64,000 bases of DNA from Paenibacillus psychroresistens. GTDB lineage: Bacteria; Bacillota; Bacilli; Paenibacillales; NBRC-103111. Location of the stretch: the NCBI RefSeq assembly GCF_009728935.1, contig NZ_CP034235.1, positions 3,758,001 to 3,822,000 on the forward strand. The letters are read 5' to 3'. Both the position numbers and the translations under genes were made by a program. The notes under the pieces were generated by a model. It was not told the DNA's origin. It saw nothing but the letters and a program-made list of their open reading frames with translations, and did no database searches. This document shows positions 41,130-50,817 of the stretch, piece by piece; within the stretch, counting starts at the first letter, position 1; each line of letters starts with the position of its first letter.

Positions 41130-43919
41130 ATGAGCAACATTCAACAAAAACTCATACATACATATAAAACCATTTTGCTTTTTATAAATAAAAGAAAAGT
41201 GAGAACGATAACCAAGCGAATAGCTCTAACCCTTCTTCTGTGCGGATGTCTTGGATTTGGATTGATATATGGCTATGTAACTTCTTTAACTAAAGATGAA
41301 CCGATTCGATCCAATGATGGCATTGTAAAAGCTATCGAGGATAATGATATTAATGGCTTTGTGTATTTTAGTGATCATACGGAGGTTGGAAAGCTTCTGT
41401 CAGGTGAAGACCATATGCTCACCACTCTGAGTGATATTCCGCAACAGGTTATTGATGCTACTATAGCGGTAGAAGATCAAAGCTTCTATACTCATAATGG
41501 TTTTAACATAAAAGGGACATTGCGAGCAGTTAAGCAACAAATCGGTGACGAAGAAGTCCAAACAGGTGGGAGCACGATTACCCAGCAGCTTTCACGCCGG
41601 GTTTTTCTCAGCTTGGATCAAACCTATGAAAGAAAAGCGGCGGAAATCCTCTTATCCATTCGTATGGAAAGAATTTTGTCCAAGGATCAAATATTATTAG
41701 CATACTTAACTAAAATTTATTACGGTAAAGGCTCAGATGGCAATAATTTATATGGGATTAAATCAGCTGCCAAAGGGATATTTAATGTAGATGACTTACA
41801 TAATCTCAATACAGCGCAATCCGCCTATCTAGCAGGATTACCTCAGCAGCCGAATGCTTTTTCAGCTTTTGATAGTCAAGGCAAGCAGAATCTAACAGCA
41901 TTCAGCGGCGCGATAAAACGTCAAAAGCTAGTGCTGCAAAAAATGCTGGAGCAAAAAAAAATCACGCCAGAGCAATTCAAACTAGCCGACGAGTATAATA
42001 TAAAAGCAGTATTGGCCAAGACTAAAGCTAAAACCTATTCCACTTATCCTTATTTAATGACAGAGGTAGAACAAAAGGCAACTGAAATATTAGTGAAAGC
42101 AGATCACCCGAATCTTAAAAAGACGGATAAGGATTATCAAAAATCGTGGGATGAGGCTAGAAATAATCTAATCAACAAAGGTTATAAAATAACAACTACC
42201 ATTAATCCAATTATTTATGCGGAAATGAATAAGATTACTAGCAATAAGGCCAATTTTACAAGCAATGATCCAGAGAAAGGCGTTGAGCAAGTTGGCGCTA
42301 TTATGATTGATAATCGGACAAGCGCGATTCTCGGAATGATCGAAGGAAGAGATTTCAAGCAAGAGCAAATAAACCATGCTACACAGATGGTCAGACAACC
42401 GGGATCAGCTATGAAGCCGATAGCAGCCTATTTACCAGCTTTGGACGCCGGCTTAATACAACCTGCAAGCATAATTGACGATGTGCCAATTGTATTAGCA
42501 GATAGTGGTGGCAAAGCGCATCTACCTGAGAATTGGGATGGTAAATTCCACGGGCTAATTACGGCTAGAGAAGCTCTAAAATGGTCTTATAATATTCCGG
42601 CATTAAAGCTGTTTAACGATAAGGTTGGAATACCGACAGCTTGGGCGTTTGCCAAAAAAGTAGGGATAACGACAATTACGGCTCAAGATGCACAAGCCAA
42701 AACAGGTGTAATTGGCGGGTTAACTTATGGTGTTTCTGTACAGGAGCTAACCAATGCATACACCTCGATTGGGAATCAAGGGAGTTATAATGACAGCTAT
42801 TTGATTTCTAGAATCGAAAATGCGTTGGGAGAGGTTATTTATGAGCATCAGCTAGAACCCAAGACTGTTTTCTCCAAACAAACTGCTTTTTTAATGACAG
42901 ACATGATGAAAACGGTTGTCAAATCGGGTACAGCCGCAGATATGAAAAATTATTACGAGCATTATAAACAAACTCCGTTCGTTGGTAAAACGGGCTCCAC
43001 TCAAGAGGATGCAGATGCATGGTTTATTGGTTATACCCCGGATGTAACGGTTGGGGTTTGGGCAGGATATGATCAATCCAAATTCAAATTAACTACTAAG
43101 CATTGCTCGGAGACTGCTGGCTGTGGCACTACAAGAGCGAAGAAAATTTGGGCATTAATCATGGATGCAACTGCAGATAAACAACCCAAGCTATTGGCTA
43201 CAGAAGAGTTTATTAAGCCAGAGGAAATTGTTTCCAAGACAGTATCCAGATATACAGGAAAACTGCCAACAGCTGAGATTCTGGCTAGAGATGATGTGGT
43301 AACTGATTTGTTTAATCTCAAATATGTTCCAACAGAAACAGATGATGCAGCAGGTATGACTAAATATATTGCTTATAATGGCAAAAACTATAGAGCAAAT
43401 CCGGCAACACCTGCGGATATGGTTGGAGAACGCTTTATGGTGAAAAGAGAAAAGCCTATTTCCGAAATCTTAAATGAGGTTCGAGCTGGATTAAAGCTGG
43501 TTCCAGAGGATCAAAGAAACTCACTTGCCCATTACACGCCGTTGGATGCTGAATTAGATGGGCCAGTTGAAATAGATCCACGGGTTGAAGATGGCAAAGT
43601 TCCAAGCACGCCAAATGGAATCAATCTACAAAATACAGACGAAGCTGTAGTTGTATCATTTGCAATGAATCCAGAGCAGGATGTCGTAGGATATCGCTTA
43701 TTTGGCTCCAATGATGGAGTGACATTCTCAGCAATTCAAGTAAAACCAATTTCAACTCAAGATCAAGCGCAGTTTACTGTTACTGGAGATCAAAAGAATT
43801 ATTATATGTACGTGCTATCTGCTGTAGATATAGCTGGCAATGAATCTCAAAAAAGCGAGATTAAGTTTAATGAAAATAAATCGGTTGAGGACTGGTTTTC
43901 AGAGTATTTTCATAGGTGA
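41130..43919 (+). CDS. Class A penicillin-binding protein (transglycosylase/transpeptidase)
   Basis: 929 residues. One N-terminal membrane anchor (ALTLLLCGCLGFGLIYGYV), a GT51 transglycosylase with Glu115 in VEDQSFYTHNGF and GGSTITQQLSRR, then a transpeptidase domain: Ser426 in GSAMKP (SxxK), SYN and KTGS. A fibronectin type III-like domain closes the protein (NLQNTDEAVVVSFAMNPEQDVVGYRLF). It polymerises and cross-links peptidoglycan. GGAGG ribosome site, monocistronic with a strong terminator. Confidence 0.95.
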   Translation: MSNIQQKLIHTYKTILLFINKRKVRTITKRIALTLLLCGCLGFGLIYGYVTSLTKDEPIRSNDGIVKAIEDNDINGFVYFSDHTEVGKLLSGEDHMLTTLSDIPQQVIDATIAVEDQSFYTHNGFNIKGTLRAVKQQIGDEEVQTGGSTITQQLSRRVFLSLDQTYERKAAEILLSIRMERILSKDQILLAYLTKIYYGKGSDGNNLYGIKSAAKGIFNVDDLHNLNTAQSAYLAGLPQQPNAFSAFDSQGKQNLTAFSGAIKRQKLVLQKMLEQKKITPEQFKLADEYNIKAVLAKTKAKTYSTYPYLMTEVEQKATEILVKADHPNLKKTDKDYQKSWDEARNNLINKGYKITTTINPIIYAEMNKITSNKANFTSNDPEKGVEQVGAIMIDNRTSAILGMIEGRDFKQEQINHATQMVRQPGSAMKPIAAYLPALDAGLIQPASIIDDVPIVLADSGGKAHLPENWDGKFHGLITAREALKWSYNIPALKLFNDKVGIPTAWAFAKKVGITTITAQDAQAKTGVIGGLTYGVSVQELTNAYTSIGNQGSYNDSYLISRIENALGEVIYEHQLEPKTVFSKQTAFLMTDMMKTVVKSGTAADMKNYYEHYKQTPFVGKTGSTQEDADAWFIGYTPDVTVGVWAGYDQSKFKLTTKHCSETAGCGTTRAKKIWALIMDATADKQPKLLATEEFIKPEEIVSKTVSRYTGKLPTAEILARDDVVTDLFNLKYVPTETDDAAGMTKYIAYNGKNYRANPATPADMVGERFMVKREKPISEILNEVRAGLKLVPEDQRNSLAHYTPLDAELDGPVEIDPRVEDGKVPSTPNGINLQNTDEAVVVSFAMNPEQDVVGYRLFGSNDGVTFSAIQVKPISTQDQAQFTVTGDQKNYYMYVLSAVDIAGNESQKSEIKFNENKSVEDWFSEYFHR

Positions 43920-43933
43920 GGAATTTGTATTGA

Positions 43934-43973
43934 ATCAAGAAGGCCCATGCAATTGCGCATGGGCCTTCTTGAT
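43934..43973. terminator. Bidirectional terminator between PBP and CBS genes
   Basis: A 17-bp perfect stem: ATCAAGAAGGCCCATGC (43934-43950) against GCATGGGCCTTCTTGAT (43957-43973). Confidence 0.85.
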
Positions 43974-43981
43974 ATAATTTA

Positions 43982-44386
43982 TTAATCTGTAATGCTTTTC
44001 ATGTAATATTCAATGATATCTTTACGACGAATAATTCCAATGAAAATACCGGCATCATCTACTACAGGAACAAAGTTCTGATCTGCGGCTAATGCGAGCA
44101 TATCGTCCATTTGCGCATTAATCGAGACAGATTCATTATGGATATGTTTCTTAATCTCACTTACGGGCACTTGCTGAAGATTAGCAAAGTCTAGCTCAGG
44201 TGTACTCTTTAATTTCCACAACAAGTCACCTTCTGATAATGTACCTACATATTTCCCTTCGTCATCAACGATAGGTAGTGCGGTATAATATCGGCCTTCC
44301 AATTGTTCTATCGCATCAAGCATGGAACATGAAGAGGTTAAAAAGGCTACTTTTTCTTTGGGTAATAGAAAAGAGGAAATTTTCAT
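43982..44386 (-). CDS. CBS-domain pair protein
   Basis: 134 residues holding two CBS motifs: YTALPIVDDEGKYVGTLSEGDLL and FVPVVDDAGIFIGIIRRKDII. No other domain. Short CBS-pair proteins of this kind bind adenine nucleotides, in some Firmicutes c-di-AMP (CbpB-like) and partner with stress or potassium systems. GGAG ribosome site. Ends next to the PBP terminator. Confidence 0.88.
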   Translation of the reverse strand: MKISSFLLPKEKVAFLTSSCSMLDAIEQLEGRYYTALPIVDDEGKYVGTLSEGDLLWKLKSTPELDFANLQQVPVSEIKKHIHNESVSINAQMDDMLALAADQNFVPVVDDAGIFIGIIRRKDIIEYYMKSITD

Positions 44387-44646
44387 AGTTGTTCTCCTTT
44401 ACTCTGAAATTTTCTATCTACAATTTCTATTGTACCATTAAAACATAGAATTCTGATAATGACATTGATAACCATCCCAATAACTTACATTTCCTACGAT
44501 TACGACAAATTGTCTCTTAATAATCACTGACCGTTTGACAAGCTTCTCAGTTATACTTAGGTACAATCTATTTAGGTACTGGAAGAATGAGCAAAGTTAT
44601 GTTCATTAGTTGATTCTAGTAAATCCTAAATAGCGAGGTGCAATAG

Positions 44647-45627
44647 ATGAGTAATAGGCTTAAACAGCAATTGATTACTTACTTCTTGAGCTTGACCTTC
44701 ATTCTAACCATGGGAAATAGCTTCGAAATTAGGCATAATCCGTACATAGTTGCTGCACCTGAGCCAATTGTAAAAGCTAACGTCGATATTATTAGATCAG
44801 AGTATAAGCCATTAACCTATTCACAACCCACAATTAAACTTACTTCTATCAATTATTCAGAGAAGAAAACAGAAGAGTCACAGAAATTTGTCCAAGCTAT
44901 CCAGAAGATTGCAAGTAAGGAGCTAACGCAAATAGAGAAAACCCTGAATGAATATGAAGTGACTTCTGAGCACTTAAACATTCGTTCAAAAGCCAATGCA
45001 GCATCAAAGATACTTAGCGTCATTAACAAAGGGGAGTTAATTGAGGTAATTAATGCCGCTAAGAATGGGTGGCTTGCACTTAAACAAGGTGGGTACGTCA
45101 ATGGCAAATATACTAAGCTAAAGATCGAAAATGTTAAAAAAATCGCTCAAGTGAAGACATTGTCTTTACAATCCTCGGTAGTGAAAGACATTGCTAAACC
45201 AACCTCCAATGTAAAATCCGATTCCGGACTTCGGGAAGCCAATATTGAAGAAATTTTGAAAGGGACCTCTTTAGCTGGCCATGATCTAGAAAAAGCTATC
45301 CTTGAGATAGAAGAGGAATTTGGGATTAATGCTTACTTTACCATTGCCGTAATGAAGCTTGAGAGCGGCAATGGAAAAAGTAGAATAGCTAAAAATAAGA
45401 ATAATTTATTTGGGTTAAACGCATTAGACGGTGATGTGTACAATAAGGCATTCAGCTTTAAAACAAAAGGGGACAGTGTGCGGAAATTTGGTCAGCTCAT
45501 CTCAAAAAATTATATAAATAAGGGATACACAACCGTTGAAAAAGTATCGAAGAAATACTGCCAAGCCAATCCAAAATGGTCGGGTGCTGTTAAAGCGATC
45601 ATGAAAAGCGATTATAGCAAGCTATAG
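44647..45627 (+). CDS. Secreted SH3b and glucosaminidase-like cell-wall protein
   Basis: 326 residues. An N-terminal hydrophobic segment (LITYFLSLTFILTMGNSF) may act as signal or anchor. A bacterial SH3 domain (SEHLNIRSKANAASKILSVI...GGYVNGKYTKL) occupies about 115-165. The C-terminal 120 residues are a GH73/lysozyme-like domain: GINAYFTIAVMKLESGNGKS with the catalytic Glu in KLESG, NNLFGLNA and YCQANPKWSGAV. It cleaves peptidoglycan glycan strands, probably as an N-acetylglucosaminidase. GAGGTG ribosome site. Confidence 0.82.
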   Translation: MSNRLKQQLITYFLSLTFILTMGNSFEIRHNPYIVAAPEPIVKANVDIIRSEYKPLTYSQPTIKLTSINYSEKKTEESQKFVQAIQKIASKELTQIEKTLNEYEVTSEHLNIRSKANAASKILSVINKGELIEVINAAKNGWLALKQGGYVNGKYTKLKIENVKKIAQVKTLSLQSSVVKDIAKPTSNVKSDSGLREANIEEILKGTSLAGHDLEKAILEIEEEFGINAYFTIAVMKLESGNGKSRIAKNKNNLFGLNALDGDVYNKAFSFKTKGDSVRKFGQLISKNYINKGYTTVEKVSKKYCQANPKWSGAVKAIMKSDYSKL

Positions 45628-45687
45628 GTTATGTATTATTGAATTAAATAGGGTATTATAAGGGGGCAGAGGCAGGTGGAATAGACT

Positions 45688-46233
45688 TTGGAATATAAGA
45701 CCATTACCGAATGGGATGAACTCATTTGGAAAAAAACTGAAGGCATATATCAGCAGGCATTCCCTAAAGAAGGCAGAAAAAGTCGGACTAATATAAGGCG
45801 TATGTTTGAGCGGAAAATGTGCCATTTGCACCTAGCCATCGATAATAACGAGGTAATCGCAATGGCTCTTACAGCCATGGATGAACAGGCTTTAGTATTA
45901 ATTATTGATTACATTGCTATTAGGGAAGACCTTCGCAGTAAAGGGCACGGCAAATTACTAATAAATTATATTAAAGAGTGGGCAGAAACAACAAAAAGTC
46001 GGGGTATAATTGTCGAGGTTGAAGCGGAATCTAATCCAGAGAATACAAATCGTATTCGTTTTTGGCAAGCCTATGGATTCCGTCTCACTGAATATGTCCA
46101 TCAGTATATATGGGTTCCGGAACCTTACCAAGCTATGTACTTGAACATGGACAAAGCCAATGGTCTGCCTGAAGGCGGGGAGAAGCTTTTTCAATATATA
46201 AACCAATATCACAAAAAAGCTTATAATAAATAA
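45688..46233 (+). CDS. GNAT-family N-acetyltransferase
   Basis: 181 residues from a TTG at 45688 with AGGTGGA seven bases upstream; no ATG is better placed. Acetyl-CoA signature: IAIREDLRSKGHGKLLINYI, then VEVEAESNPENTNRIRFWQAYGF. Substrate unknown. It converges on the YneQ-like gene two bases away. Confidence 0.82.
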   Translation: MEYKTITEWDELIWKKTEGIYQQAFPKEGRKSRTNIRRMFERKMCHLHLAIDNNEVIAMALTAMDEQALVLIIDYIAIREDLRSKGHGKLLINYIKEWAETTKSRGIIVEVEAESNPENTNRIRFWQAYGFRLTEYVHQYIWVPEPYQAMYLNMDKANGLPEGGEKLFQYINQYHKKAYNK

Positions 46234-46235
46234 TG

Positions 46236-46553
46236 CTACTCAATAGAAGGTGCTTCGATTCTAAAACGCTTCAATTGCTCCCACATGCCTTCCTTATGCA
46301 GAATTTCCTGTTGTTTGGGACCCATGAGATCAAAATGGGGGAAGGGCTGCCGGTTATGAATATATTTTGGATTCAATCCATGGGTCACACACCATAAAGT
46401 CAAACGTTCGAGATTAGAACAGCCTACCTTTGTAACTGTATGGAATTGAGGGAAACGCTTATCCAACCAAAAGTGGGTTAAGAAGCTAATTTCTTCTCTT
46501 TCTACAGCTTCTTTCCATTGGTTAAGCTCTTTTCTGCTGATACCAAACGCCAT
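46236..46553 (-). CDS. YneQ-like conserved protein
   Basis: 105 residues, starting MAFGISRKELNQWKEAVEREE and including FLTHFWLDKRFP, TVTKVGCSNLERL and FPHFDLMGPKQQEIL. The pattern recalls Bacillus YneQ, a short cytoplasmic protein of unknown function. GAGGATGG lies 10 bases before the ATG. Family identity is from memory of the pattern only. Confidence 0.7.
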   Translation of the reverse strand: MAFGISRKELNQWKEAVEREEISFLTHFWLDKRFPQFHTVTKVGCSNLERLTLWCVTHGLNPKYIHNRQPFPHFDLMGPKQQEILHKEGMWEQLKRFRIEAPSIE

Positions 46554-46692
46554 TTTATGTCACGCCATCCTCATAATTAATTTTTCAATAGTCATATTAT
46601 AGCAAGGATAAAGTTCAAATGCAGTACTTAAAGAGAATGGGTTCCATCTGAAAGTAAAATGTGTTAGAATAAAAAAGCATTATTAACCTTAT

Positions 46693-46763
46693 AGGGAATT
46701 AGCAAAGTGGTAATGCTCGGGACTCTGACTCCCGCACCGGTGGTTCGATCCCATCATTCCCTG
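46693..46763 (+). tRNA. trnQ: tRNA-Gln (anticodon CUG)
   Basis: A full cloverleaf of 71 bases: acceptor AGGGAAT/ATTCCCT (7 bp), D-arm GCA/TGC with GTGG in the loop, anticodon stem CGGGA/TCCCG with loop CTCTGAC (CUG at positions 34-36), four-base variable loop CACC, T-stem GGTGG/CCATC with TTCGATC. CCA is not encoded. It is isolated, not in a tRNA cluster. The short D-stem and variable loop and the CUG anticodon set it apart from the usual UUG-decoding Gln tRNA. Confidence 0.88.
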
Positions 46764-46778
46764 TTAATCCATCAAATG

Positions 46779-46863
46779 GACGTTCTCTTAGAGAGCGTCT
46801 TTTTGTTTTCATATTTTATTACAAAAAAAGACCTACAACTTATCAGAGTTGCAGGTCTCTTTT
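46779..46863 (+). terminator. Two tandem terminators after the tRNA
   Basis: First: GACGTTCTC (46779-46787) with GAGAGCGTC (46791-46799), one G-T pair, then TTTTT. Second: AGACCT/AGGTCT and CAACT/AGTTG (46829-46858) then CTTTT. Apart from the tRNA and these hairpins I see no gene between 46554 and 47047. Confidence 0.82.
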
Positions 46864-47047
46864 CCAATGCTATATTAATAAAAGGGGGTACTTATAGAAT
46901 ACCCAAACAAGCTTAAATCAACCTTAAGAAACAGTGACAAACTCATGACGATTTTAAAACAAATTTTAGCTGCGATACAACTTTTACAAGATCTGGGAGT
47001 ATAAATTGACAAAATGAAATAGATTGGAAAATAATGAAAGGGGAAAT

Positions 47048-48046
47048 ATGAAAAACTGCAAATTAATCTTAATTGAAGGTATCCCAGGATCAGGTAAATC
47101 AACGACTGCACAGTATATATCAAAAGTGCTGAGAACCAATAATATCTTACATAAATGGTGGTATGAAGAAGAGAAAGAACACCCCATTTACATTTACGAG
47201 GATCATGAATCGATGCAGCAGGTTGTGACGAACCTAGCCAATGGAAATTATCGAGAGGTCATTGATTTAGCTCTTGAACAATGGGCAAGATTTAGTTCAG
47301 CCATTCAAGCCTCTGACGAAATCATTATTGTAGACAGCAGCCTTTTTGGCTATTTAACTTGGAGTTTGTTTCCTTACAATGTGCCTATTGACGAAATAAA
47401 AGAATATGCCTTGAAGGTTGAGGCGCTTATTAGCGGGTGCAATCCACATTTAATTTATCTCTATCAAAATGATATTCATGCTGCACTTACGAAAATCTGT
47501 GAACGAAGAAGCGGCGATACGGAGAAGAATTTTACAAATGCGGCAACTGGTTCTGTCTATGGTTTATCTAGGGGGTTGTCTGGATTTGATGGATTAACTG
47601 CTTATTGGCAGGATTATCGCGTGCTCACGGATGATCTGTTTAAAGAATTAAGTATGTCGAGAATATCCATAAACAATTCTGATGGTAATTGGCCTCTATA
47701 TAATAGTGAGATTTTGAAATTCCTCTATATTAATCTAGATAAGTTTGAGAGATTTGGAAATTATGATGCTCAAAGATTTGTAGGAACCTATCAGTCTAAA
47801 GATATGGATCAGCATGTTAGTTTGATAGTTAATAAAGAGGGAAAGCTGGTTGCTGATGGGCTACCGCATGTCTGGACAAAAACTATTTTAATCCCACGTT
47901 CTTCTAATATATTCGATGTGCAATCATTACCGTTTCAGGTTGCTTTTGAGGAAGACAATTTACAGAACTTGCGGATGCATCTTACGGGTTCTGCATTATT
48001 TGATGGGCCTGTTGATTACATGCTTATAAGGAATAAAGGAAATTGA
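47048..48046 (+). CDS. P-loop kinase-like ATPase
   Basis: 332 residues from the ATG at 47048 (AAAGGGGA site). Walker A at residues 9-16 in LIEGIPGSGKST; a Walker B-like strand is IIIVDSSLFGYL. The first 200 residues resemble thymidylate kinase-like or deoxynucleoside kinase folds. The C-terminal 120 residues (FLYINLDKFERFGNYDAQRFVGTY...) form an extra beta-rich domain. The phosphate acceptor is unknown. It lies 36 bases before a BtrH/C39-like domain gene and is likely co-transcribed. Confidence 0.7.
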   Translation: MKNCKLILIEGIPGSGKSTTAQYISKVLRTNNILHKWWYEEEKEHPIYIYEDHESMQQVVTNLANGNYREVIDLALEQWARFSSAIQASDEIIIVDSSLFGYLTWSLFPYNVPIDEIKEYALKVEALISGCNPHLIYLYQNDIHAALTKICERRSGDTEKNFTNAATGSVYGLSRGLSGFDGLTAYWQDYRVLTDDLFKELSMSRISINNSDGNWPLYNSEILKFLYINLDKFERFGNYDAQRFVGTYQSKDMDQHVSLIVNKEGKLVADGLPHVWTKTILIPRSSNIFDVQSLPFQVAFEEDNLQNLRMHLTGSALFDGPVDYMLIRNKGN

Positions 48047-48082
48047 TTTCAAATAAATCTAGATCCATATGGAGGTAACACA

Positions 48083-49060
48083 ATGAAACTTACTAAACCT
48101 AATTGTATCGGAAGCGATATTAGCAATTTGTCCTCTTTTTGTTTTTGCTTATTCCATGTTCTGCCCTACATAAATCAAGCTAAATATACATATGAAGAAA
48201 TCATGGGTTACACCGGACATGCCTTTCACATCAACGTAAGAGTGGAAGCGATAGATAAATGGGGACCAACGATGTACGACTGGGATGGGGTGATCCCAAG
48301 GGGCTTACATAATCTAGGCTTAATTTCAAAAGATATCGCCTATTCCGGTTATCATATGGAAGTGCCAAATGTATTGAATAATTCGATCGCTCTAATACGC
48401 CAATCTATTGATAAGGGAGTTCCGCTAATTATGTGGGAGCCGCTTGGACCTGAATTTGGGATAATCTATGGATACAATGATGAAAGCCAGAGTTTATATG
48501 TTATTGATGCAGCTATAGAAGGGGAAATACCGTTTGACCGAATAGGACGGGGGGATGATACCCCTGAGTTTTATGTGCTTTCAATAGATGAAGTCATTAA
48601 CAGGAGTCCAAACGATAGAATTATGGGCACACTTGATTTAATTCTTAAGTATGGGTTGACTGATGCTCATGATACTTGGGAGTTCTCTACTGGTTTGCCG
48701 GCATACGATGCTTGGATTATCGCATTTAATAATAAAAAAATTGATTTCTATGGCAATTCATTTAACATTCAGGTACTTAAAAATGCACGTGAATCTGCAA
48801 TTGGATTTTTAAACAAATTTAAGAATGAGTTTATTAAAGAAGAGGAAATTGAATTAATTAATCAATCAAAGAATTCTTTGATCGAAGCAGTAAAGCTAAT
48901 TAACGAACTTGAGCTATTGTTTCCATATCCAACTGGAGGAAACCCACGGGAAGATTTGATTAGAGACAAAGCTATTCAATTGCTTAATGACATTAAAGAA
49001 AAGGAAAAAAGTGCGCTTCTCTATCTAAAGATATTAAGAGACAATAAAATATGCCTATAG
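48083..49060 (+). CDS. Stand-alone papain/BtrH-like domain protein
   Basis: 325 residues, TGGAGG site. N-terminal Cys20/Cys22 in SSFCFCLFHVL precede EIMGYTGHAFHI, then YDWDGVIPRGLHNLG, PEFGIIYGYND and TGLPAYDAWIIAF. The order Cys helix, MG.TG.AF.I, IYGYND resembles the C39-peptidase-like/BtrH_N (butirosin acyltransferase) superfamily. A helical C-terminal part follows. The same blocks recur in the C-terminal 320 residues of the ECF sigma protein at 55474-57042, so these are paralogues. It may be an acyl- or peptidyl-transferase or hydrolase; catalysis is unproven. Confidence 0.6.
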   Translation: MKLTKPNCIGSDISNLSSFCFCLFHVLPYINQAKYTYEEIMGYTGHAFHINVRVEAIDKWGPTMYDWDGVIPRGLHNLGLISKDIAYSGYHMEVPNVLNNSIALIRQSIDKGVPLIMWEPLGPEFGIIYGYNDESQSLYVIDAAIEGEIPFDRIGRGDDTPEFYVLSIDEVINRSPNDRIMGTLDLILKYGLTDAHDTWEFSTGLPAYDAWIIAFNNKKIDFYGNSFNIQVLKNARESAIGFLNKFKNEFIKEEEIELINQSKNSLIEAVKLINELELLFPYPTGGNPREDLIRDKAIQLLNDIKEKEKSALLYLKILRDNKICL

Positions 49061-49131
49061 CTATAATTTCCCAACAAAATTCTTCTAGACTCTGATATTA
49101 TGACTTTGTGACACATGAAGGAGGAAATAAA

Positions 49132-50268
49132 TTGTTAAACGTTTTTGATGTTTCCGAAACACTAGTCAACCATATCAAATCTAATTATCCCAATGAAATT
49201 GCCATTATTGCTTATTACGGGTCCTATGCACAAGGAACAGCATCAAAGCGGTCTGACTTGGACTTCTTTTTTATTCCAGCTACGCCTGAAGGCTATGAAG
49301 TCAGTATCCAGTTTATATTGAATGACATAAGCTTTGATTTTTGGCCAATTGGCTGGGAACGTGCTGAGAAAATGGCTTCTTTTGAAGATCCCTTTACGAC
49401 AATTATCGCAGATTGCCAGCTATTATATAATCGTTCAGACGAAGACCTAGCTCGATTTATGAAGCTGCGTGATTCTATAACAACAATGCGTGAGCCTAGT
49501 CATGGACAAGTGCTCTTGGAGAAAGCCGAAACACAATTGAACGAAGCTTATTTGCATTTATATAAAATGAGTCGTGAGAACGCTGCGGTGAATATAAATT
49601 TCTATCGTACGGAAGCAAATGCAGTTTTGACGAAAGTACTTCAAAGTCTAGCGCTATTAAATCAAACTTATTTCACCAAAGGCTGGGGCAAAAATATAGC
49701 GCAAATTTTACAATATCCACTGAAACCAACTTGTTTGAAGCAGCTTCTTGAAGTTATTATGAGTACCAGAAGCTCTGAAGAGATTAGATTAGCTTGTGAG
49801 GAATTGACAGATGAGACGCTCGCATTAATTTTGAAGAAAAAAGAGTCCTATCTAGGCACAGCTTATTATGCCGATCGGTTGAAAGGGTGCTACGAAGAGA
49901 CAAAGGGAACATTTGACAAGATCATAACAGCATGCGAGAGTAACGATTATCATACAGCATTCTTTGCTTCGATTGGAATCCAGGATGAAATCGCCCGGTT
50001 GCTATTTTTTGCTGAAACAGGGAGCTGGCCAATTAAGTTGGAATGTAATTTAACTTATCAGGATTTATATTTCCAGTTAGGATTTCCTGATCTAATTACG
50101 TTTGTTGATCCTCATGACTTAACAAAACTTCAAGCTGCTGTGGAACGACTCAGTTCTCTTTTTGAAAGTCACCTCATATCCCAAGGTGTAAAAATTAATA
50201 GATTTCAGAGTTTAGTGGAATTTAAACTATTTCTTGAAAATGTAGGTGGGAGTCTGAATGAAAATTGA
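49132..50268 (+). CDS. Nucleotidyltransferase-domain protein
   Basis: 378 residues from the TTG at 49132, seven bases after AAGGAGG; the GTG at 49108 would swallow that site. The N-terminal 120 residues carry the minimal nucleotidyltransferase signature GSYAQGTASKRSDLDF (GS-x10-DxD) and a third acidic strand ISFDFWPI. The remaining 250 residues are helical, like the aminoglycoside/kanamycin nucleotidyltransferase partner domain. It could transfer AMP to a small molecule or a protein. Its stop overlaps the next GNAT start, so the two are coupled. Confidence 0.75.
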   Translation: MLNVFDVSETLVNHIKSNYPNEIAIIAYYGSYAQGTASKRSDLDFFFIPATPEGYEVSIQFILNDISFDFWPIGWERAEKMASFEDPFTTIIADCQLLYNRSDEDLARFMKLRDSITTMREPSHGQVLLEKAETQLNEAYLHLYKMSRENAAVNINFYRTEANAVLTKVLQSLALLNQTYFTKGWGKNIAQILQYPLKPTCLKQLLEVIMSTRSSEEIRLACEELTDETLALILKKKESYLGTAYYADRLKGCYEETKGTFDKIITACESNDYHTAFFASIGIQDEIARLLFFAETGSWPIKLECNLTYQDLYFQLGFPDLITFVDPHDLTKLQAAVERLSSLFESHLISQGVKINRFQSLVEFKLFLENVGGSLNEN

Positions 50269-50665
50269 GTTTGCAGTGGAAACGGACTACGATTATATTT
50301 TCGAAAATGATAAACACATATTAGAAAGCTTAATTTCAGCAAAAATTAAGGCAAAAGAAATTTACATCCTTCGAAACCGAGAGGGTGTATATATCGGTTG
50401 GATGCGGTTTGGGTATTTTTGGGATAAAACGCCTTTTATGAACATGATCTGGATCAATGAAGAATATAGAAGTAAAGGTATTGGGAAACGAATTGTACTC
50501 TTCTGGGAATATGAAATGAAGCTCAAGGGTTGTAAAATGCTCATGACCTCCACTTTAGCTAATGAAGAAGCGCAGCATTTCTATAGAAAATTAGGCTATA
50601 AAGATTCAGGATGTCTATTGCTGGATAAAGAGCCTTTAGAAATCATTTTTACTAAAGAGATCTAA
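50258..50665 (+). CDS. GNAT-family N-acetyltransferase
   Basis: 135 residues starting inside the previous gene, with GGTGGGAG upstream. Acetyl-CoA motif A: IWINEEYRSKGIGKRIVLFWE, then LTNEEAQHFYRKLGYKDSG-like ending (actual: LANEEAQHFYRKLGY). Substrate unknown. Translational coupling to the nucleotidyltransferase suggests joint modification of one substrate. Confidence 0.82.
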   Translation: MKIEFAVETDYDYIFENDKHILESLISAKIKAKEIYILRNREGVYIGWMRFGYFWDKTPFMNMIWINEEYRSKGIGKRIVLFWEYEMKLKGCKMLMTSTLANEEAQHFYRKLGYKDSGCLLLDKEPLEIIFTKEI

Positions 50666-50817
50666 TAAAACTTTGAATTTAAAAAACAAATCTTATAGAA
50701 GGATATATTGTATGCACCTTTATAGGGATTGATTATAAAGTGAATAGATTTTATATATTTCATAAATAAATAACGTTATGCAACAATAACCCTAACACTA
50801 ATAAAGGGGGAAGTAAG

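Noticed and set aside
44387-44646. Intergenic region between CBS and glucosaminidase-like genes searched for a promoter
   Set aside because: TTGACA occurs but no -10 lies at a normal distance, so no promoter is called.
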